64,000 nt of DNA from Flavobacterium azizsancarii (lineage in GTDB: Bacteria; Bacteroidota; Bacteroidia; Flavobacteriales; Flavobacteriaceae), in NCBI RefSeq assembly GCF_027980145.1, contig NZ_JAMZNK010000023.1:17891-81890 (forward strand), read 5' to 3'. Below the pieces are notes generated by a model. It saw nothing but the letters and a program-made list of their open reading frames with translations, searched no databases and was not told the origin of the DNA. This document shows, one piece after another, positions 22,628-31,726 of this stretch; the stretch's first letter is position 1, and the number at the start of each line of letters is the position of its first letter. Position numbers and translations under genes: made by a program.

Positions 22628-25600
22628 CTATTTAATGCTCTCTCTTTCATATTCTTCGATATGATCAAACTCAGGATAATGTTTTCGGGCTTTAGACCAC
22701 ATTAAGTAAATCGCCGGAATTACAAAAAGGGTCAATGCCAATGAGAAAATAGTTCCTCCAACAATAACAACTCCCATTCCGATTCTACTTGTAGACGCTG
22801 CCCCAAGAGACATTGCAATAGGTAATGCTCCTAAGGCAATTGCTAAACTGGTCATCAAAATTGGACGTAAACGCGCTTCTGATGCTTCAAGAATTGCTTC
22901 GAGTTTTGGTTTTCCCTGTTCTCGTAACTGATTTGCAAATTCTACAATCAAAATACCATTCTTGGTCACCAAACCAATAAGCATTACGGTACCAATCTGA
23001 CTGAATATATTCCAGGTTTGATTGAACAGCCATAAGGAAAATAAAGCTCCTGCAACTGCCATTGGTACTGTAAGGATGATAATTAAGGGATCAATGAAAC
23101 TTTCAAATTGTGCCGCCAAAATCAAAAATATTAATAATAACGCTAATCCAAAAGCAAAAGAAGTGTTAGAGCTGCTTTCGACAAAATCTCTTGATTCTCC
23201 ACTTAAATCTGTTGTAAAACTTTCGTCCAGCACTTTTGCTTTTATTTTATCCATTTCCTTAATACCATCGCTTATACTTTTTCCCGGTGCCAAACCTGCT
23301 GAAACAGTTGCTGACATATAGCGGTTGTTGTGATACAATTGCGGTGGATTACTTTGTTCTTCCACATTTACAACATTATCCATCTGGATTAGTTCTCCTT
23401 TTTTATTCTTAACAAACATCGAAGTTAAATCCAAAGGTTTAGAGCGGTCTTTTTGATCAAATTGACCAATAACCTGATATTGTTTTCCGTTTTTAATGAA
23501 ATAACCAAAACGTTGTCCGCTTAATGAAAGTTGCAAAGTCTGAGCGATATCAATAATTGAGATTCCTAGGCTTTCTGCTTTTTCACGATCGATGCTCACA
23601 TTGATTTCAGGTTTATTAAATTTAAGGTTAACATCAGTGACAGAGAAAACATCACTTTTGCCCACTTCATCCATAAAAACAGGAATCTTCTCTCTTAATT
23701 TTTCAAAATTAGGAGCCTGGATTATATATTGAATCGGTAAACCTCCACGTCTGTTAACGGCAATTGTAGGTTGCTGAATAACCGATGTTTTAGCATCCGG
23801 ATATCTCTTGGTCATTTTTGTTAACTGATCTGCGATTTCTTTTTGAGACCTGTTTCTTTCGTCCGGTTCTTTTAGCGACAACCTGACAAAACCGCTATTC
23901 GTTGACGAAGATCCGTAACCAGGCGAAGTAATTACCAAACTTACTTTTTTCTCAGGAATCGAATCATCTACCAATTTAGAGATTTCCTGCATAAAACGAT
24001 CCGTATATTCGTATGATGAACCTTCAGGAGTTGTCATTCGCATGGTAACAGAACTACGGTCATCATAAGGAGCAGTTTCTTTTGGGAGTATTGTAAAGAA
24101 TAAATAAATGATTCCAAAACAAGCAATAAGAATAGGGAAGGAGATCCATTTTTTTTCCATGAATTTACTTAATGCACTTGCGTAACCACTATTTAATTTT
24201 TCGAAAAATGGTTCAGTTCTAACATAGAATTTTGATTTTTTCTGTTCTCCGCCTTTCATTAAATAAGCATTTAGCATTGGCGTCAAAGTCAGGGATACAA
24301 AGGCAGAAATTAATACCGCGGCACCAATAACGACTCCAAATTCCCGAAAGAGTCGACCTACGAAACCTTCCAGAAAAATTACAGGCAAAAATACTGCAGC
24401 AAGCGTTACCGAAATAGAAATTACAGCATAGAAAATTTCGTTAGAGCCTTTGATTGCAGCTTCAATTGGCGACATTCCTTCTTCGACTTTTTTGAAGATG
24501 TTTTCAGTAACAACGATTCCATCATCAACAACAAGACCCGTTGCCAAAACAATAGCCAATAAAGTCAATACGTTGATTGAAAACCCAAAAAGCCACATGA
24601 TAAAAAAGGTAGCAATCAAGGAAACCGGAATATCAATCAATGGCCTGAAAGCAATTGCCCAGTCTCTAAAAAACAAGTAAATAATAATGATTACCAAAAT
24701 AATCGAAATTCCTAAAGTCTCTGCAACTTCAAGTACAGATTTCTTTACGAAAATAGTATTATCAAGCGCAATATTTAGTTTAATATCTTTTGGAAGATCT
24801 TTTTTTAAGGCGTCATATTTTTTGTAGAATTCAGATGAAATATCAAGATAGTTGGCTCCCGGCATTGGCACAATAGCCAGACCAATCATAGGTAGTCCGG
24901 ATTGACTTAATTTTGTTTCGATATTTTCAGGACCTAATTCTGCACCTCCAATATCGCTTAAACGAACAATTTTGTCTCCGTCCGTACGGATAATAATATT
25001 GTTGAACTCTTCCGGTTTAGAAAGATTACCAACCGTTTTTACCGTTAGCTCCGTATTATTTCCGGTTAGTTTTCCTGAAGGCAATTCGACATTTTGCGCG
25101 TTTAATGCATTACGGACTTCGGCTACAGTACAGCCATAAGCAGTTAATTTTACAGGATCAATCCACAAACGCATTGCATAACGTTTTTGTCCCCAAATTT
25201 GCACACCGCTTACACCGGGAATAGTTTCTAATCGTTGCGAAATGACATTTTCGGCGTAATCACTTAATTCTAATGCACTTCTGGTATCACTTTGAACCGT
25301 CATTGAAATGATTGCATCACTGTCAGCATCAGCTTTTGATACGACCGGCGGAGCATCTATATCCTGCGGTAAACTCCTGATCGCTTGCGAAACTTTATCA
25401 CGAACATCATTTGCAGCTTCTTCCAGGTTTTTATCCAGATTAAATTCGATAGTTATATTGCTGCTTCCCTGATTACTCGATGATGTAATATTTCGGATTC
25501 CGTCGATAGCATTTACAGCCTTTTCGAGAGGTTCAGTAATTTGCGATTCGATAATGTCAGAATTGGCTCCTGTATAATTGGTTCTAATAGAAACCTGTGC

Positions 25601-25726
25601 GGGGTCAATTGAAGGAAATTCCCTGACACCCAAAAAAGTATAACCAATGAAACCGAATAAAATAATCAAAAGATTCAGTACAATAGTTAAAACAGGTCTT
25701 TTTATACTTGTTGTTGATAAACTCAT
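22628..25726 (-). CDS. RND efflux pump (AcrB/MexB-like)
   Basis: An inner-membrane proton-driven multidrug pump of 1032 residues, the usual length. The first transmembrane helix follows MSLSTTSIKRP. Two groups of transmembrane segments surround two large periplasmic loops. The proton-relay aspartates are visible in LATGLVVDDGIVVTENIFKK, and the second half has LVTKNGILIVEFANQLREQG. The substrate cannot be told from sequence. It lies between the adaptor and the outer-membrane channel in the standard order. No repressor gene is adjacent, so its regulation is unclear. Confidence 0.95.
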   Translation of the reverse strand: MSLSTTSIKRPVLTIVLNLLIILFGFIGYTFLGVREFPSIDPAQVSIRTNYTGANSDIIESQITEPLEKAVNAIDGIRNITSSSNQGSSNITIEFNLDKNLEEAANDVRDKVSQAIRSLPQDIDAPPVVSKADADSDAIISMTVQSDTRSALELSDYAENVISQRLETIPGVSGVQIWGQKRYAMRLWIDPVKLTAYGCTVAEVRNALNAQNVELPSGKLTGNNTELTVKTVGNLSKPEEFNNIIIRTDGDKIVRLSDIGGAELGPENIETKLSQSGLPMIGLAIVPMPGANYLDISSEFYKKYDALKKDLPKDIKLNIALDNTIFVKKSVLEVAETLGISIILVIIIIYLFFRDWAIAFRPLIDIPVSLIATFFIMWLFGFSINVLTLLAIVLATGLVVDDGIVVTENIFKKVEEGMSPIEAAIKGSNEIFYAVISISVTLAAVFLPVIFLEGFVGRLFREFGVVIGAAVLISAFVSLTLTPMLNAYLMKGGEQKKSKFYVRTEPFFEKLNSGYASALSKFMEKKWISFPILIACFGIIYLFFTILPKETAPYDDRSSVTMRMTTPEGSSYEYTDRFMQEISKLVDDSIPEKKVSLVITSPGYGSSSTNSGFVRLSLKEPDERNRSQKEIADQLTKMTKRYPDAKTSVIQQPTIAVNRRGGLPIQYIIQAPNFEKLREKIPVFMDEVGKSDVFSVTDVNLKFNKPEINVSIDREKAESLGISIIDIAQTLQLSLSGQRFGYFIKNGKQYQVIGQFDQKDRSKPLDLTSMFVKNKKGELIQMDNVVNVEEQSNPPQLYHNNRYMSATVSAGLAPGKSISDGIKEMDKIKAKVLDESFTTDLSGESRDFVESSSNTSFAFGLALLLIFLILAAQFESFIDPLIIILTVPMAVAGALFSLWLFNQTWNIFSQIGTVMLIGLVTKNGILIVEFANQLREQGKPKLEAILEASEARLRPILMTSLAIALGALPIAMSLGAASTSRIGMGVVIVGGTIFSLALTLFVIPAIYLMWSKARKHYPEFDHIEEYERESIK

Positions 25727-25835
25727 TATGAAGTAATATTTTAGATTTTAGAGTTGAGATTTTAGAATAAAGAAAATAGAGTACAGATTATAGATTTAAA
25801 ATTTAAACTCATAATTCATAACTTATAACTCAAAA

Positions 25836-26897
25836 CTATTCTTTGACTTTAACTTTTATAGGTGCATCATTTTTTAAGGACATAACACCACTAGTAATCA
25901 CTGTATCTCCGGCTTTTAATCCTGATAAAATCAAAATAGAAGCATCTGTTCTCGTAGTGGCATCTACCATAACTTCTTTGGCTTTGCCCATATTAGCAAT
26001 GTATACTTTTTTACCGTTTTGCACTGGTACTATTGCTTCTGTAGGAACAACAATTGCATCTTTAATAATATTTAAAGGTAATTTGACATCAGCGAATGTT
26101 CCCGGAAAAAGCTTTCCGTCAATATTGTCAGCAATGGCACGAATTTGCAAAGTACGTGTTGCAACTGCTACTTCTGGTTCGATGGCATAAATCTTTGCAG
26201 TATAAACTTTATCTGAACCGGAAACCTTAAACTCAATTGATGATCCGGTTTTTACTTGTGAAGCGTATTTTTCAGGTATAGAAAATGTAATTTTTAATTT
26301 TCCGGTATTAACTAATTTGGCAACTAAAATTGTTGGCGTAATATAGGTACCCGGAGAAATAGAGCGCAAACCAATTTTTCCTGAAAAAGGAGCCTTTACA
26401 GAAGTTTTGGCAATTTGAGCCCTGATTAATTGACTTTGCGCTTGTGCTGATGCGTGATCTGCTCTTGCTACATCAAGTTCTTCCTGACTAATCGCTTCCT
26501 TTTGAAGTAATAATTTGGCTCTTCTTTCGTTTTCTGCAGCCAAACCTTCTCTGGTTACAGCCTGTCTTAATTGTGCTTTAAGTTCAAGATCATTAACCTT
26601 AAAAAGGACCTGACCTTTATTGACATTACTGCCTTCATTAAAGTAAATTCCTTCGACTATTCCAGAAACTTCGCTATGAATTTCTATCTGCTCGTTAGCC
26701 TCAATAGACCCTGAAAGTGATAAGTTATTATCGAAAGTAGCTGTTTTAACAACTATTCCGGTTACCGAAGTAGGTTTGTCTTTGTCTCCAAAATTTTTAG
26801 ACTCTTCGTTTTTCTTTTTGTTAGAAACTATTCTGTAGGTTATAAATCCTCCGATGCATATAATCAGTAAGGCGTAAACAAGGTTTTTTACTTTCAT
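25836..26897 (-). CDS. RND efflux membrane-fusion (adaptor) subunit
   Basis: A 353-residue periplasmic adaptor (HlyD/AcrA type) linking pump and outer-membrane channel. An N-terminal hydrophobic anchor (residues 5-22) is followed by a lipoyl half-domain with VSGIVEGIYFNEGSNVNKGQVL, a helical hairpin, a second lipoyl half (VKAPFSGKIGLRSISPGTYI) and beta-barrel and membrane-proximal domains. It is first in the operon, 109 bases ahead of the pump gene. A -7 box lies upstream at 26950-26943. Confidence 0.94.
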   Translation of the reverse strand: MKVKNLVYALLIICIGGFITYRIVSNKKKNEESKNFGDKDKPTSVTGIVVKTATFDNNLSLSGSIEANEQIEIHSEVSGIVEGIYFNEGSNVNKGQVLFKVNDLELKAQLRQAVTREGLAAENERRAKLLLQKEAISQEELDVARADHASAQAQSQLIRAQIAKTSVKAPFSGKIGLRSISPGTYITPTILVAKLVNTGKLKITFSIPEKYASQVKTGSSIEFKVSGSDKVYTAKIYAIEPEVAVATRTLQIRAIADNIDGKLFPGTFADVKLPLNIIKDAIVVPTEAIVPVQNGKKVYIANMGKAKEVMVDATTRTDASILILSGLKAGDTVITSGVMSLKNDAPIKVKVKE

Positions 26898-26942
26898 AAA
26901 ATTGAGTAAATGTTTTTTTTGGGTGTGTTTTTAGTAAGCTTG

Positions 26943-26950
26943 CAAATTTA
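26943..26950 (-). promoter_or_regulatory. Probable efflux operon -7 box
   Basis: TAAATTTG on the minus strand, 46 bases before the adaptor start, fits TAnnTTTG. The -33 position has TTT in place of TTG at a spacing of 19. Confidence 0.4.
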
Positions 26951-27313
26951 ACTTTTTGAAACGAAAACGAAAGATGTTAGGTTTTATTTAACACTTGATT
27001 AATGTTAATTTTAAATGTCTTTTAACAGCTATTTATGTTAAGTTTTTGTAATTGGACATAGTTTTTAGGAAAAGGTTTAAAATGAATTCGATTTATTTTG
27101 GAAATAATTAGAGAATCAGATTCAAATTGAAAACTATCAAACTTTTTATGTGTTTTTACCTATGTTTTTTTACTGCAATGAAGTGTCTTTTTTAAGCTTT
27201 GTAGTTACTAAGTCGTTAGGTTTTTGAGTTTGTGATTCTAAATCCTGAAATGGTGCACTTTGCTGAAATAAGATTTTAGTATTTAATCTTTTTTTATTTA
27301 GAACCTTTGTAGC
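26951..27313. other. Intergenic region between the efflux operon and recG
   Basis: AT-rich, with no coding frame and no strong hairpin that I could find. It holds the upstream region of the efflux operon and the 3' flank of recG. Confidence 0.5.
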
Positions 27314-29422
27314 TTAACTAATATAATTCCAGATGTTTTTCTTTTTTGTCAATTCAATAAAAATAGCTTTCAGTATAGCATGTTCCGGTTTTTGTAATGG
27401 CGCATCTTCTTTAAGAATTTTCAAGGCGTAGTTTCGGGCAAGACCCAAAATGTCCCGGTCACGAACAATATCCGCAATTTGAAGGTTTAAAACACCACTT
27501 TGTTGCGTTCCCATTAAGTCACCCGGACCCCGGAGTTTAAGATCGACTTCGGCAATTTCGAAACCATCATTCGTCTGAACCATAGTATCCATTCGGGTTT
27601 TACTGTCAGAACTTAATTTATAGCTCGTCATTAAAATACAATAACTTTGTTCAGCTCCACGGCCAACACGGCCACGTAACTGATGCAATTGTGATAACCC
27701 GAAACGTTCTGCACTTTCGATAATCATAACACTTGCATTAGGTACATTTACCCCAACTTCTATTACGGTTGTGGCGACCATTATGTTCGTTTTACCTTCA
27801 GAAAAGCGTTTCATTTCAGCATCTTTATCTGCCGGTTTCATTTTTCCGTGCAATATCGAAATTGAATATTGAGGTAACGGAAAATCACGCGAAATACTTT
27901 CGTAACCGTCCATTAGATCCTTAAAATCCATTTTTTCAGATTCCTGGATCAAAGGATAAACGATATATATTTGTCTTCCCAGAGCAATTTCGTCTCTTAA
28001 GAATTTCCATACTTTAAGGCGGTTACTGTCAAATCTGTGTACAGTTTGAATTGGTTTTCTGCCGGGAGGTAATTCATCAATGACCGAAATATCTAAATCC
28101 CCGTACAAACTCATAGCTAATGTCCTTGGAATTGGAGTAGCTGTCATCACGAGAACATGTGGCGGAATCTCGTTCTTTTTCCACAGTTTTGATCTCTGTT
28201 CAACTCCAAAACGATGTTGCTCATCAATTACAGCCAACCCAAGGTTTTGAAACTTTACCTTATCCTCCAGTAAAGCATGCGTGCCAATTAAAATATGCAG
28301 ACTTCCGTTTTCAAGTTCTTCATGGATGATTCTTCGGGCTGCAATTTTAGTCGAGCCTGTAAGGATTTTTATATTGATGTTTAATGTATTGGCCAGTTCT
28401 GATAATCCTATAAAATGCTGATTTGCCAGGATTTCTGTTGGGGCCATCAGGCAAGCCTGAAAACCATTGTCAATTGCCAGAAGCATGCTTAAAAAAGCAA
28501 CAATAGTTTTTCCGGAACCCACGTCACCTTGCAATAATCGGTTCATTTGGGCATTACTTCCCATGTCTGAACGGATTTCTTTAACTACTCTTTTTTGCGC
28601 ATTTGTAAGCTGAAAAGGCAGATGATTCTGGTAAAATTCATTAAAAAATTCACCCACTTTTGTAAATGGATGTCCTTTTATTTTATGTTTCCTAATCAGA
28701 TTTTTAGTAATTAATTGCAATTGAATAAAGAACAATTCTTCAAATTTTAATCTAAATTGTGCTTTTGCCAAAGCTTCAGTACTTTTAGGAAAATGTATAT
28801 TGAATAAAGCGGCTCTCTTTGAAATCAGCTTTAACTCTTCGACTAAATAAGGCGGAAAAGTTTCTGTAAACAAAGCCTGTGTTTCAATAAACAATTGCTC
28901 CATCATTTTATTGATAGTGCGGTTTGAAATACCTCTGTTGGTCAGGGTTTCAGTCGAAGGATAAACAGCTTGCATGGCTGAACGAAGACTTTTTTCATGC
29001 TCGCTTAGCAATTCAATTTCCGGATGCGCCATACTAAACTGACTTCCGTAGAGAGAACATTTTCCAAAAATTACGCAAACTTCATTTAGTTTCAAACTTT
29101 CACGTATCCATTTATGTCCCTGAAACCAATTCAGGTCTATTTGTCCTGTATCATCCACGAAAGTGGCCACCAGACGCTTTTTGTTTTTAGCAAACTCAAC
29201 AGTTTTGACATTGATGATTTTACCTATAATCTGAACTTCAGCACCTGTATTTTGAAGTTCATTAATTTTGTAATAACGGGTTCTGTCAATATATCTATTC
29301 GGAAAAAAATTAACTAAATCTCGATATTTATGAATACCCAGTTCCTTACGAAGCAATTGGCCACGATTGGGACCAACACCTTTTAAGTATTCAATTGGGG
29401 TTTCAAGGAGATTATTAAACAT
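27314..29422 (-). CDS. recG: ATP-dependent DNA helicase RecG
   Basis: The branch-migration helicase that remodels stalled forks and Holliday junctions. The 702-residue product has the N-terminal wedge/OB domain (KIINVKTVEFAKNKKRLVATF), Walker A in LLQGDVGSGKTIVAF, the RecG-type motif II VIDEQHRFGVEQRSKL, motif III VMTATPIPRTLAMS and the C-terminal block RFGLSQLHQLRGRVGRG. It stands alone on the minus strand. Length and motifs are normal. Confidence 0.97.
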   Translation of the reverse strand: MFNNLLETPIEYLKGVGPNRGQLLRKELGIHKYRDLVNFFPNRYIDRTRYYKINELQNTGAEVQIIGKIINVKTVEFAKNKKRLVATFVDDTGQIDLNWFQGHKWIRESLKLNEVCVIFGKCSLYGSQFSMAHPEIELLSEHEKSLRSAMQAVYPSTETLTNRGISNRTINKMMEQLFIETQALFTETFPPYLVEELKLISKRAALFNIHFPKSTEALAKAQFRLKFEELFFIQLQLITKNLIRKHKIKGHPFTKVGEFFNEFYQNHLPFQLTNAQKRVVKEIRSDMGSNAQMNRLLQGDVGSGKTIVAFLSMLLAIDNGFQACLMAPTEILANQHFIGLSELANTLNINIKILTGSTKIAARRIIHEELENGSLHILIGTHALLEDKVKFQNLGLAVIDEQHRFGVEQRSKLWKKNEIPPHVLVMTATPIPRTLAMSLYGDLDISVIDELPPGRKPIQTVHRFDSNRLKVWKFLRDEIALGRQIYIVYPLIQESEKMDFKDLMDGYESISRDFPLPQYSISILHGKMKPADKDAEMKRFSEGKTNIMVATTVIEVGVNVPNASVMIIESAERFGLSQLHQLRGRVGRGAEQSYCILMTSYKLSSDSKTRMDTMVQTNDGFEIAEVDLKLRGPGDLMGTQQSGVLNLQIADIVRDRDILGLARNYALKILKEDAPLQKPEHAILKAIFIELTKKKNIWNYIS

Positions 29423-29748
29423 TAATTTATTTTAGATTATTGATTTAAGAATATGGAAAAAAGATTTTGATCTGTTTTCTATGCTCTATTTTCTATTCTC
29501 TTTTAGTAAGCGAAGATAGATTTTAATTAGGAAATTTAAAAGTGTTATCAGATCTCAAAAATAAAAATCTGAAAATTATAATGATGATTTTTTAGTCTTA
29601 TTGTAGTTTTTGATTTAATCGAAAAGCCTTTAGTAATAAGGTACAAAAAAATTTAATAATATATAAGCATTATTTTTTTATTAAACGAAGCAACCATTTA
29701 ACACAATAAGAATCTATTAAATATACAAAGTCTTAAAAACTAAAATAA
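29423..29748. other. Divergent intergenic region, recG / lipoprotein
   Basis: Contains a low-complexity stretch of TCTATTTTC type (about 29475-29505), similar to the repeats at 33788-33960. No gene, and no clear TAnnTTTG box in either direction; a near match (TATCTTCG, 29519-29512) could serve recG. Confidence 0.4.
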
Positions 29749-30177
29749 ATGAAAAAAATAGGGATTGCAGTCATTCTAATGTTAATTTTCATTTCTTGTT
29801 CAAATGAAAAAGCAAAATCACCAAAGGTATCTGATTATCATGGAAAATGGGAACTAATTGAAGTGACAGGTTTTAGACCGGCCAATATTATCTTTGATAA
29901 GTTAGGCTGGCAGGAATCTTATGTTTTTAATACTGATGAAACATTCACAAAGACAAGAACAAAAGACAACAAAACAACTACTGCCACAGGTAAATTTGCA
30001 GTTAAAAAGCTCGATAATGAAACACATTTTGAATTAACTTATGAAGAAAACAATGATATTATAGGGACTTGCACTGGAAATTTAATCGAGGATCTTTCTA
30101 TTAATAAAGAAGGATTACTGGTAAATTCATGGCAAATGTGCGACGGCCCGGGATTGATATATAAAAAGTCGAAATAA
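29749..30177 (+). CDS. Small lipoprotein, possibly lipocalin-like
   Basis: A 142-residue lipoprotein. The signal peptide ends in a lipobox with C17 (LIFISCS). The mature part has a short beta-rich pattern: YHGKWELIEVTGF near the start, then ETFTKTRTKDNKTTTATGKF and a closing strand. This fits lipocalin-like small lipoproteins common in Flavobacteria. Two cysteines in the second half (GTCTGN and WQMCDG) could form a disulphide. The function is unknown. It is followed by the DUF1697 gene on the same strand. Confidence 0.75.
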   Translation: MKKIGIAVILMLIFISCSNEKAKSPKVSDYHGKWELIEVTGFRPANIIFDKLGWQESYVFNTDETFTKTRTKDNKTTTATGKFAVKKLDNETHFELTYEENNDIIGTCTGNLIEDLSINKEGLLVNSWQMCDGPGLIYKKSK

Positions 30178-30263
30178 AAAGCTGTAAGTTTGCAGGGATA
30201 TAAAAGAGTATTTAATTTTAAGTTATTGAATGCTCTTTATTTTTTTTATTTTAATTTTTAGAA

Positions 30264-30806
30264 ATGACAACACATTTAGCGCTTTTAAGAGGAATCAACG
30301 TTTCCGGCCACAATATGATGAAAATGGAAGCCTTGAAAACCATGTTAGAAAATATTGGTTTTCAAAATGTGCGAACCTATTTACAATCCGGAAATGTCTT
30401 TGTTGACACCGACGAAGAAAGTGCTTCGAAAGTGGGTTTTATGATCAAACAGGAAATTTTTAAGGTTTTTGGACATGAAGTTCCTACAATTGTCATTACC
30501 AAACAAGATCTGGAATTGTGTTTTAAGAATAGTCCATTTTTAAAAGAAAAAGAACTGGACATGAAAAAACTTTATGTCGCTTTTGTCTCTGTAGCTCTAA
30601 AAAGTGAAAATATAAATGACTTAAAAATCAGCCAGTTTAAACCTGATGAAGCGAGTATTGACGGAAACAGGATTTTTATTAAATACGCTGTTGGAGCAGG
30701 AAAAACAAGATTCGATCAAAAATATATTGAGAAAAAACTAAATGTTACAGCGACTATTAGAAACTGGAATACGGTTACTAATTTGTTGGCGATGTATTCT
30801 GAATGA
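30264..30806 (+). CDS. DUF1697 family protein
   Basis: A 180-residue DUF1697 protein, recognised by the N-terminal signature LALLRGINVSGHNMMKMEAL, followed by LENIGFQNVRTYLQSGNVFVD and the C-terminal ATIRNWNTVTNLLAM. The family is widespread and has no established activity; it is probably cytoplasmic. It lies 86 bases after the lipoprotein gene and is convergent with the Dph6-like gene. Confidence 0.9.
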   Translation: MTTHLALLRGINVSGHNMMKMEALKTMLENIGFQNVRTYLQSGNVFVDTDEESASKVGFMIKQEIFKVFGHEVPTIVITKQDLELCFKNSPFLKEKELDMKKLYVAFVSVALKSENINDLKISQFKPDEASIDGNRIFIKYAVGAGKTRFDQKYIEKKLNVTATIRNWNTVTNLLAMYSE

Positions 30807-30891
30807 GAAAATAAAATAGTTTTGCTGCGTATTTCATGAAGTTCGACAAATCTAGATTTGCAAAAAAAAAGTAAAATTAGCAGCATTTTTT

Positions 30892-31659
30892 TTAAACTAT
30901 CAAATCACAATACCAAAATCCAAAATCAAAAGGATTACTTGTATTAGCATCACAAGCAGTATTAGAAGAATCTTGAATTTTAGGTTTTTCGTATTTGCGA
31001 TAAACGATTTCTCCTATTTCAAATTTTATTGGTTCTGAAAAAATAGGACCGTCAAAAGTAAAGGTATGAAATTCGCCATTTTCACCACAAACATCTACAT
31101 TTTTAGGTAAATCGTTTATGAATTCCTGATCGATAATTCGGCCAGCAAAACTTTTATCCAGATATTGTTCATTTACGCAAACTACAATTGTTTTAAAACC
31201 GAGTGATATAAATTCCTGAATTAAGTCTTTGGTTGGGATTTTCCAAAGAGGAAAAACACCTTCAAAACTAATTTTACCCAATTGATCTTCGCGGTATTTA
31301 CGTAAATCTTCCAGAAAAATATCTCCAAAAATTGAATGTGTAATTCCTTGATTTTTAAGCTCTATTAAAGTTTCGGTCAGTACGTTCTCATAAACTTCCA
31401 TCGTGGGCATTTCCGGAATCTGCAAAATCTTTAATGGCAATCCGATACTTTTTGCTTGCGCTTCAAGTAATTCAATACGAACACCATGCATAGAAATTCG
31501 TTGAAATTCCTGATTGACACTCGTTAATAAATATTCGATTTTATAATCAGGATCCTGTATTATTTTATATAAAGCCAAAGCAGAATCTTTTCCGCTGCTC
31601 CAGTTAAATAAGGCTTTTTTTGGTGTTGACACTTCGTAATAATTTTCTATTGTAAACAT
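30892..31659 (-). CDS. Dph6-like PP-loop ATPase (diphthine-ammonia ligase family)
   Basis: An ATP pyrophosphatase of the adenine nucleotide alpha hydrolase superfamily. From ATG 31659 the PP-loop is SSGKDS (residues 21-26). Family motifs GDIFLEDLRKYREDQL and VDVCGENGEFHTFTFDGP match the Dph6/MJ0570 group. Bacteria lack diphthamide, so the real substrate is unknown, possibly a nucleotide or cofactor. An ATG at 31737 would overlap the divergent aminopeptidase gene and precedes the conserved part, so the shorter start is preferred. Confidence 0.85.
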   Translation of the reverse strand: MFTIENYYEVSTPKKALFNWSSGKDSALALYKIIQDPDYKIEYLLTSVNQEFQRISMHGVRIELLEAQAKSIGLPLKILQIPEMPTMEVYENVLTETLIELKNQGITHSIFGDIFLEDLRKYREDQLGKISFEGVFPLWKIPTKDLIQEFISLGFKTIVVCVNEQYLDKSFAGRIIDQEFINDLPKNVDVCGENGEFHTFTFDGPIFSEPIKFEIGEIVYRKYEKPKIQDSSNTACDANTSNPFDFGFWYCDLIV

Positions 31660-31693
31660 ACAAATTTCATTCGATTTGTTAGCGAAACCTTTG

Positions 31694-31701
31694 TAACTTT
31701 G
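31694..31701 (+). promoter_or_regulatory. Probable aminopeptidase -7 box
   Basis: TAACTTTG, 25 bases ahead of ATG 31727, fits TAnnTTTG. No TTG lies at the usual spacing; the nearest is 15 bases upstream. Confidence 0.35.
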
Positions 31702-31726
31702 GGATTTTGCCTTCAAATTCATTTCA